64,000 nt of DNA from NCBI RefSeq assembly GCF_000247695.1, contig NW_004624734.1, positions 37,610,659-37,674,658 of the forward strand, in the 5' to 3' direction. Below, piece after piece: positions 12,485 to 64,000 of this stretch (positions within the stretch are counted from its first letter, which is position 1; the number at the start of each line of letters is the position of its first letter). The notes under the pieces were generated by a model. That model searched no databases. It had not been told where the DNA came from and saw only the letters and a list, made by a program, of their open reading frames with translations. The DNA comes from Heterocephalus glaber (Eukaryota; Chordata; Mammalia; Rodentia; Bathyergidae). The position numbers and the translations under genes are program-made.

Positions 12485-15277
12485 AAAATCATTGGGGCTA
12501 TTAACAGGTCTTAAATTTGGTGTTACCAAAAGTATCTTGACATTATATTTTTTATTTTTATATTAGCAAATTCTGTTAGAATTTTAGTTCTTATTCTTAG
12601 AGTTCAATTTTTTCATAGAAATTCTAGTATTATGTTTGTAAATAGTCTTATGTGTTCGAATGTCTGATTTAGAGATTTAGGCCCTAGTTATATTTTTTGT
12701 TTCAGATGTAATTGTTTTTAAAAATGACAGCCATGAGAAATGTTGGTGAACTACTGTGAGATTTGCCTATTTTCTCTCAAGATCTAGTTTTATCATATCT
12801 GCTTCGGTTCATCATTAGTGTTAACACAAATACAATGAAAAGAACATGTGTTGACTTAGCTTTAATTGTACGTTTATTGGGTCTCCCTTCTGGTTATAAA
12901 TATTTGATTAAATCATTTTGATTTCTTTTGAATATACAGTAATTATTGAGTGAAAAAATGAGTAAGTTGGATGAAAAATCTCAGGGTAATGTAAGAATTG
13001 CTAGAGACGTAATGGCACCTTTTAATCTGCTTGAATATTCCCTATCACCATTCATATACTACTTCCTTTTATAGAAAACGTACTATTTAGATACAGTCTC
13101 AAGAAAATTCATTATATAGATCTGATGCCATTAATTTTATTTTTATAGTTCTATGCTTGAATGTCACATAATTGTTTGAAATTAATAGCTTCATGGATAA
13201 GAGGGGAAAAAATGTCCTTGAGGTCAGCTAGTTTATATCTTTTTATCCAAGAAAGATGAAACCTGGTCACCTAGAAAATAATACTGTAAAGCATAACAAG
13301 GTGATTTACATTGACTTGTTATATTGCCGTACCAGGAGTCCTGGATCACATGATGTACCTGGCTTAGCAGAACCTTAGCTATTAATAAACTGTTCTTTAA
13401 TTCTTTTTCAATAACTCTCACTATATTGTTCTTTCCGCTTTGTTTGGTGTTGGTCTTGGCAGATATTTAGTGAGAAGGTACGAGGTGCCAACTATACTGT
13501 TCTTTTATAATGTGCTAGTCCTTTGCCGGTTATTTTCCATAAACAACAGCAATAATAACATAATGCCAGTGAAAATCATGATATAAAATTGGTAGTTTCT
13601 ATGAAGATAAAGGGATTGGCGATAGTGGGTTATTTTTCCTACAGTAGTTTGAATAATTGTTTAAACATAACTAACAGTAGTGTTTTGCTATTACAAGTCA
13701 AAAGTAACACATTGTTTAATCAAAAACTGATAAAAATATACTTAAACACTTCTCTTTTGGTTATCAAGCCATGAACTTGGGAACTTTGCAGTATCCTCTT
13801 TTACATGTGGCCAAGACTTTGAAATTAATTTTTTGTACCATCGTTCACAGTAGCCATGAGTAAAGTATGAAAAAATAACCAAGAACCAGACCCTCAGATC
13901 TAATAGCCATTACTGGTTCCTAGGCCTTTCCTCCACCAGTGTCTTCCATTCCCTAGAGGTTTTTAATTCATATTTATTAAATTTTAGGGTTATCAGACTT
14001 AGCGAAATACAGGTCAACTACCTAAATTTGAATTTCGGGTAATAAATACTTTTACTAGTGTAAGATTGTCCTAGATATTACAGACTTAAAAATTGTTAAT
14101 TATCTGAAACAGATTTAACTGGTCTGTTATACTTTGACAACCCTAGTTATTTCCAGTTTTGTGTAGCAGGTACCAGGCATTGAGAGATGAATATAAGGGT
14201 TTCTTGAAGGGCTCAAAATCCAGTTTGGAGAGATAAAAATAAAAATAAGGGACGTGAGAGAACAGCTCCAGAGAAGGGGTACTGAGATAATCTGGATGTT
14301 TGGCTCCTGAGGATGGAGATTGTTAAGGCCCTCATGCATGCTGAGTGGGGTGGTGAGGTAGACACAGTGCTTGTGGCGCTGACAAGCCAAAATCCTAAGG
14401 AGGAGTTGATGGAACCAGAGAGATGCCAAAATGAGACAATTAATAAAAATGATAAATAGGAATAAGAGCCAGTGGAAGTCCAAGAAGAAGGAGAGAAATA
14501 AAGCCAGGTCCATCCATGGTCTCCAGGAGCAGCCGCAGAGATGGTCTGTTAGAGACGCAGCCAAGACGCAGCCACCTTGAAGTCACAACTCTTTGCAACT
14601 CAGTTTTATTGTAAGGAAGAACGGCCAGTTGAGAGTCTTTAATGTGACCTCTGAAAGCTCCTGCAGTGGAATCCCCAAGCCTGGGTTTTCTACTCAGGAA
14701 GAAGGCTTATCCAGGCTTTAACTCTTCCTCCTCTCAGCCTTGCTTTCCGATCTTACGGCTGCGTTTGGAGTTCAGGCCAGTGCTTTCAAGCCTCTAGTTG
14801 ATTCCAGCTTCAGTTTTTATTATGTCTTAAAATGAAAATGGATTAAACTTCTTCAAAAGTTTTTTTTTTGCACAACGCTAGTATGGATTAAAATAAAATA
14901 AAGGAAAGCCTGTGATATACTTTAAAACTTCCTTTTGTTCATTTTGGTACTCCACCCTTGAACGGATAAAACAGAAGGCTGCAACTCGGCAGTATCTGTG
15001 CGCATCCTGGTCTGGCCACACAGACTCATCCCGACCCTCTGTGTGACTCGGAGTGGTGCTGATGTTTATGTTTGCATAAGTGCACAGCTGCCCTTACCTG
15101 TTCAATAATCCACTCTGGTCTGGGCATCAAAAGTGAGTCCTGATTTAGCACAGTGGTTTTTAACCCTTTCTGAATTTTGGAATTCATTTGCAAATCTGAT
15201 GAGTGCAGGTGCCCCTTTCTCCAGATTGGATTCACCAACAACTGCTGCAGGTAAATCAGGGGATTTATGTATATATG
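12485..15277. other. Intron, no gene seen
   Basis: Long A/T-rich stretch. The longest frame (145 codons, - strand, 14127-14564) has no recognisable domain. I see no PPP2R5A exon here. Confidence 0.5.
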
Positions 15278-15301
15278 TATTCATTCATTCATTCATTCAT
15301 T
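15278..15301 (+). repeat. (ATTC)n microsatellite next to a SINE
   Basis: Five to six ATTC units directly abut the following SINE. Confidence 0.85.
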
Positions 15302-15467
15302 TTGGTACTGGGGATTGAACCTGGGGCCTTTACACTGAGCTGTATTCCCACCCCTTGTATTTAAAGTTTGAGACGTGTCTTGCTAAATTGCTAGGCTCAA
15401 AGTTGCAGTCCTCCTGCCTCAGCCTCCCACAGTGCTGGGATTACAGGTATATACCACCCCATCTTGC
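15302..15467 (-). repeat. B1-dID composite SINE, antisense
   Basis: GGTACTGGGGATTGAACCTG and CACTGAGCTGTATTCCCACC (ID part) are followed by GAGACGTGTCTTGCTAAATT, CTCCTGCCTCAGCCTCCCAC and GTGCTGGGATTACAGG (B1 part). Confidence 0.88.
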
Positions 15468-16850
15468 AAAATGATAGGATTAAGAGAAGGAGGACCCCCT
15501 TCCAAGCTCATTCATGGACAACCTGATTTGAAGTTCATGATATTGGAGCTTAACTGTATAGTTAAACTGGTCTGTTTATTCACTCCTTAATGCCTACATT
15601 CTAAGGCATTATGAAAGGCTCTGATTTTTAAATCTGGCTTGACAGCAATAATCTTGTATAACAAATTTTAGCCCATTTTCATCTTCAAATGAAAGGTATA
15701 ACTCATACCTTTTAAAGGTTTAGCACCTATTTGATGTACTCCGAGAGGAAGAACAGCAGCTACCTAGTTTATCATCTATATTTCTCACTTCAGTGCAGCT
15801 TTTCATTTCCTTTTAGTTATCCATTTACATTCTTTATAGTCATACAACTTTCTGTTGTCTTTTATTAGAAACTTACTTTGTGTTTCTGTATAGCTGTAAT
15901 CTTTAAAACTGCACATATTCCATTGAGTTGATGTATATACCTGATGTTGAACAAAAAGATTATTTCCAATTTTATACTTTTTGGGGAATGTTGCAAATGA
16001 CAGCTCTAAGTTGCTTTTTCATTCTTAGTTTCTTAGGTAGATTATCTAGAGTGGGAGTAATGATTCGTTCATTCATGACGTTTTGTTAAATGGGTGCTGT
16101 ATGCCAGGCCAGGCCAAGCATGTGACCATTTACATGGCCTTGATGTGCTTTGCCTTCTTTTCCAGGGTTCCAGAGAGCTGCTCAACCAGCTGAGTGAGCT
16201 CGGAATTGTCCAGCCCAACAGACAGTGCTTCCTTTTTACTTACTCAACTGGTGAACATTTAGAAATAAACTAGGAAAGCATGACAGGGAAGGTGACTATG
16301 AAGAAATTACAGTGTGGAGCAAAATCACGTGTTTCTAGAACTACCTGCTGCTTTGGATTATGTGTACCACTTGGCTTTCTTTTGCTGTGATAGCTAAGAA
16401 ATTAAGACCCCAGGTTTAGAATACTGTACAGATGTAAACATCTTATAAATAACCTGGATTTATTTAAATTGTCTAGAAAATTTTATATTGAAATTTAGTT
16501 AAAGTCAAACCACAAGACACAACTTCATTAATGTATCAAGACTGTGATTTTGTAAATATTTCTTGAGTGCCTAGTATATACTAGAAAAATAAATGTGCTG
16601 CATGTTCTAGATGAGTAGAAGAGACAAATACGTGAACACATGGTTGCCAGAGCAAGCAGTGCGCACTTGAGTGAGTCTGTGTGTCCATGGGCACAGGGAA
16701 GCAGAAGTTTCAACATCCCTCTGCCTGGAAGTTTTTAGTGTACTTTAGAAAATCCCTTTCTTCTTTCCTTTCCATAGTTTACTTTCATGTCTTAGGAGAG
16801 GAGAAAACTTACATAAATGACTTAGTTGGGATAAAAACTTAGGTTTAGTG
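15468..16850. other. Intron with weak old-LINE similarity near 15880-16060
   Basis: No exon. ATTATTTCCAATTTTATACT and following text resemble an antisense L1M tail, but weakly. The open stretch after TTTTCCAG at 16166 lacks a usable donor and family similarity. Confidence 0.4.
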
Positions 16851-16976
16851 TTTTTTTTTTGCGGGGGGGAGCAAGGTCTCACTATGTAGCCCATGCTGGC
16901 CTTGAACTCCAGGTGATCCTCCTGCCTCAGCCTCCCAAGTGCTGGGATTACAGGTGTGCACCACCATGCCCAGTTC
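16851..16976 (-). repeat. B1-type SINE, antisense
   Basis: CAAGGTCTCACTATGTAGCC, GCTGGCCTTGAACTCCAGGT, TCCCAAGTGCTGGGATTACA and CACCACCATGCCCA follow a T-run. Confidence 0.93.
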
Positions 16977-17131
16977 AAAAACTCAGTTTTTGAAACGTAC
17001 ATATAGTTTAGTAGAGACTCAAAATTGAGTAAAGAGATCTTTGCCCTTGTGAGTTGCAGTATGGGTGACAGGTGGAAGAGAAGTCATGGGTGGGTGGTTA
17101 TCTGAAAAGTCACTAGTTTTTAACATAATTT

Positions 17132-17225
17132 TTTTTCTTTTTTTTTTCTGGTGTGCCAGGGATTGAACTCAGGACCTTGCGCTTGTGAGGCAGGCGGCGG
17201 CACCACTGAGCTAAATCCCCGGCCC
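17132..17225 (-). repeat. ID-type SINE
   Basis: Full-length antisense ID ending CTGAGCTAAATCCCCGGCCC. The target duplication TTTAACATAATTT flanks it at about 17119-17131 and 17226-17238. Confidence 0.92.
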
Positions 17226-18318
17226 TTTAACATAATTTCTAATCATCATCAGAAGGGCCAAAAATAAAGTAGAACTGGCATATTCTTATTAGCCATAACA
17301 AAAATATTGCAATATGATCATTTTTATTTTTTCTTTCTGGTCATTCAAGCCTCAAGGCAAATTAGTTGATCTCCCTTTTCTAGAACACTGTGGAGACCCT
17401 GGCTCTCCGTTTTATCGTTACTCTGTTTGGTTCTGACTGTAATCTTGGAACTTGACTCTTCTCTGCTTCTGTTTGTTCAGCGGTGAACTGGGGCAGTGGA
17501 GGCACACACTTCCCAGACTGCATCTCGGGAGACACTGCTCTATGCCATCTTAGTCCACCCCATGCAGCATTTGCTTCTGTTGTCCTCATCCTTCTAAAGC
17601 ACTCTTACGATTCTCTTAGCTTCCAAGGCCCACAAGCTCTGCTTTTTTCATTTGTTCTTCTACCTTATTTCTAAGTGCTAGGTGCCTCAAGACCCTTTTC
17701 ATTCTGCTTCCACCTTCCTGGGATGACCCCTCGGCCCCCACAGTGTTAGATGTTGCCAGGGATTCGATCTTGTCCTCTGTCCTCACTTCCGACCTTTGCA
17801 CCCAGAAGTCCAAGTTTGCATGTCGGGTACTTTCTAGATACTGCTTCTTTGACAGATCCCTCACTGGGCCTCTGGAGCTCTCCACTGAGCAGCAGGCAAA
17901 GAAAGATCCCTGTTGCCTTTCAGAGTCATTTTCATCTTAGGGAAGTGGCCTCAGCCATCTGACTCATCCTTCATTCTTTCCTTTGCCTCATGCATCTAGG
18001 TCAGCAGCAAGTTCCACCTCCAGAATCAGTGTCTTTCTGCCACACTCTCGTCCCAGCCAACATCGTTCCATGGCACACTAGCAGCCTTCCAACTTGTCCT
18101 CGTTGTGTCCATTGTGTGTATAGCTACTGGCATGATTTTTATAAAACCACAATCATCTCCCTGTTTTGAGATCTGCTAATGGCTTCCTGTTGCACTTAAA
18201 AGAAAATCAAGCCTTCTTTCTATATTATACGCATCTGAGCTCAGTTTCTGTAGCTAGGAAATGGGAGTATTGTGACCTGATTTCCATTAGGGTCTTCATA
18301 TTGATTTATTCCCAGTCC
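17226..18318. other. Intron, no gene seen
   Basis: C/T-rich sequence with several short overlapping frames on both strands and none with family similarity. 18060-18250 (GCTAATGGCTTCCTGTTGC...) has the flavour of an ancient repeat that I cannot name. Confidence 0.4.
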
Positions 18319-18438
18319 TTTTTTTTTTTTAATTCTGAGACTAGGTCTCTCTCAATTGCTGAATTGTCCAGGCTGGGCTCAAACTTGAGATCCTCCTGCC
18401 TCAGTCTCCCAGTGTACCGGGGTTGTCACCATGCCTGG
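18319..18438 (-). repeat. B1-type SINE, antisense, diverged
   Basis: GAGACTAGGTCTCTCTCAAT, GCTGGGCTCAAACTTGAGAT and CTCCTGCCTCAGTCTCCCAG follow a T-run. Confidence 0.85.
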
Positions 18439-18545
18439 TGAGGGCATAGATTTTTATCTGCTTTTGTCACTATTGTTTCCCCAGTACCAGACAATTTGTG
18501 CAGATAATAGGCACCCAATAAATACTTATTAGGTGGATAAACACA
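18439..18545 (+). repeat. MIR/L2-type 3' end fragment
   Basis: GTTTCCCCAGTACCAGACAA, ATAGGCACCCAATAAATACT and TATTAGGTGGATAAAC match the ...GCTCAATAAATATTTGTTGA-like tail shared by L2/MIR elements. Confidence 0.5.
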
Positions 18546-19497
18546 TTCAGCTTATATGAGGCCCCCAAAGTTTTTCTTCTTTTTTCTTTCAAAGCAACGT
18601 ATATAGCTCAGTATTTTCTGTATTACAAAGGAAGTCTCATGAAGGCGTCTGGTACGGCATTTCCTTTTTCCTTTTCACTTTCTGCACATATTCTGCTCTT
18701 GCTCATTTTAGTTTTCAGATCAGAGGATATCCTTGGGTCACTAGGAGAAGGTAAGTAAGTATATAGGACAAGACACAGCATAGAAATGAAAAAGGAACCC
18801 TGAGAATAGTATTGTTAGCAGTGGTTTAAAAATAAGCTTGCTTTCTGATGACTCCTCACCTCATTGTCCTATTTTGTCAGTTGTTGTCAACTTAGGACCA
18901 TTCTTCGAACAACCAGCATTTAATCTGCATATTGTTTGTGGCAAAGAAATACCAGTTTATAGTGGTTTAGAGCACAGATCCCTTACTCTCGGCATCATTA
19001 CTGTCTGTGAACCAACTGTGTATGGATTAGTTGTGATTTTAAGGATGTTATAAAGGTCCGGAAATATGTTTTCTGATTCCATTTTTTATGAATGCTTGAA
19101 ATTTTGCCATTAAGTCAACCATAAATTTATAAATTGTGAATAACCTTGAAAGGGAAAGTACGTATTACTTGTTGGCAGTTGTTTATATCTTAATGTAAAT
19201 TGGTTAACTAGAAGAAGTAACTTGAGTGGTAAGTAACTGAGAGCATTTGATCGGATGCATAGACTGCCAGGGACCCTGGGGTGGCCGGCCAGGTGACAAG
19301 GAGTGCTGTTCAGGAGGGTGAAAAGGTGTTGGTCGGCTTGTGCCAGTTTTGCCTGAGGATAGTCCCTGCCAGCCCCTGTCCTGGTGGATTCCAGTTGGTG
19401 GTGCTCCTGGGCACTGCCAAGTGGGCTCCCTTTGACTTGTGCTGTGGATCTTGTAGAAATAAGGCTTTGCCTCACTCCATTGCTTGTTTGTTTTTAG
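18546..19497. other. PPP2R5A: Intron immediately upstream of the first exon in the window
   Basis: No repeat recognised. It ends in a T-rich tract and TTTTTAG acceptor. The open frames at 19110-19593 lie across the exon on the opposite strand and are shadows. Confidence 0.6.
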
Positions 19498-63557
<44,060 letters not shown>

Positions 63558-64000
63558 CAAAAATATGACAACATTACTAACCTGTGGAGTCACACATTTA
63601 TGTAGTAGAAGATGGAGCAACAGTTTTCTGTATTGTGCAACTTTACAGTAGATTTCACATTTGTTTCATTATTACAACAGCACTGTATATACCCTGTCTC
63701 TAAGTAAAAGAAAAAAAAAAATAAGGACTTCAATCCAAAGTTTGGACAGTAGATGGACTTCTCAGAACTTTGCAAACATAACCATTGTTTTAACCCTCTT
63801 AAAAACAAAAAAGCAGTCTTCAAAGATCTGTTGATGAAATTGCTATGTTAAAATTCCATTATCAGGAGTTCCTTATCACTAGCAGAGAGTATGATACAAT
63901 TTTTCAAATGTGAACAATCTTAAATTCAGCTTGTCTTTCTGCTAAGCTGATAAATGTATTTATAGGAAAGGAAGGGGGAAAAAAAGACTGTCATTTCCTT
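63558..64000 (+). other. PPP2R5A: PPP2R5A 3' UTR, beginning
   Basis: This is A/T-rich sequence directly after the stop codon, with an A-rich run near 63708-63722. I see no convincing AATAAA followed by a cleavage region, so the UTR probably continues past the window edge. Confidence 0.75.

Noticed and set aside
16166..16272. Possible extra exon after TTTTCCAG, reading ELLNQLSELG
   Set aside because: No matching donor, no similarity to any B56 segment, and PPP2R5A has no such insertion before VSCNIFRT.

Overview
This window is ordinary mammalian nuclear DNA, not prokaryotic: exons are separated by GT-AG introns and most of the sequence is interspersed repeats. The only protein-coding host gene I can support is the 3' two-thirds of PPP2R5A, the alpha isoform of the B56 (B') regulatory subunit of protein phosphatase 2A, on the + strand. 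Eleven coding exons between 19498 and 63557 encode 349 C-terminal residues ending in ...RDGIIPT-stop, followed by the start of the 3' UTR to the window edge. The first exons (about 137 residues if the protein has the 486-residue length known for human) lie upstream, so 1-19497 is intron.

The organism is most likely a rodent. The window carries many short tRNA-derived SINEs of the ID type, B1 elements and ID/B1 composites. The ID elements have an A-box like TAGCTCAGTGGTT, a B-box like GAGTTCGATCCCC and end in GGTACC plus an A-tail. They differ from what I remember of mouse/rat, guinea-pig and squirrel ID consensus sequences. A castorimorph such as beaver is my best guess, at low confidence.

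Layout: 1-2260 antisense LINE-1 (ORF1 plus the start of ORF2). 2260-19497 upstream intron with SINEs, MIR, a 99-bp tandem duplication and old LINE pieces. 19498-19599 and 25039-25131 are two exons, with a hAT transposon fossil in the intron between them. 25132-50806 is a 25.7-kb intron packed with LTRs, a U2 snRNA fragment, an old HAL1-like LINE, a large antisense L1 (38840 to about 48600) broken by a second hAT fossil, a Tigger-like MITE and a second L1, and an older L1 3' end. 50807-59555 is a compact cluster of eight exons (introns 110-2526 nt). 59556-63457 is the last intron, and 63458-63557 the last coding exon.

B56-alpha is a HEAT-like repeat solenoid that steers the PP2A core enzyme to substrates carrying LxxIxE motifs. 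Nothing in the window suggests a second functional gene, an operon, or a previously undescribed system. The most interesting items are repeat archaeology: same-site nested insertions, a composite SINE with its own target duplication, two hAT fossils, a palindromic MITE, and the polypyrimidine-packed 218-nt intron of PPP2R5A.
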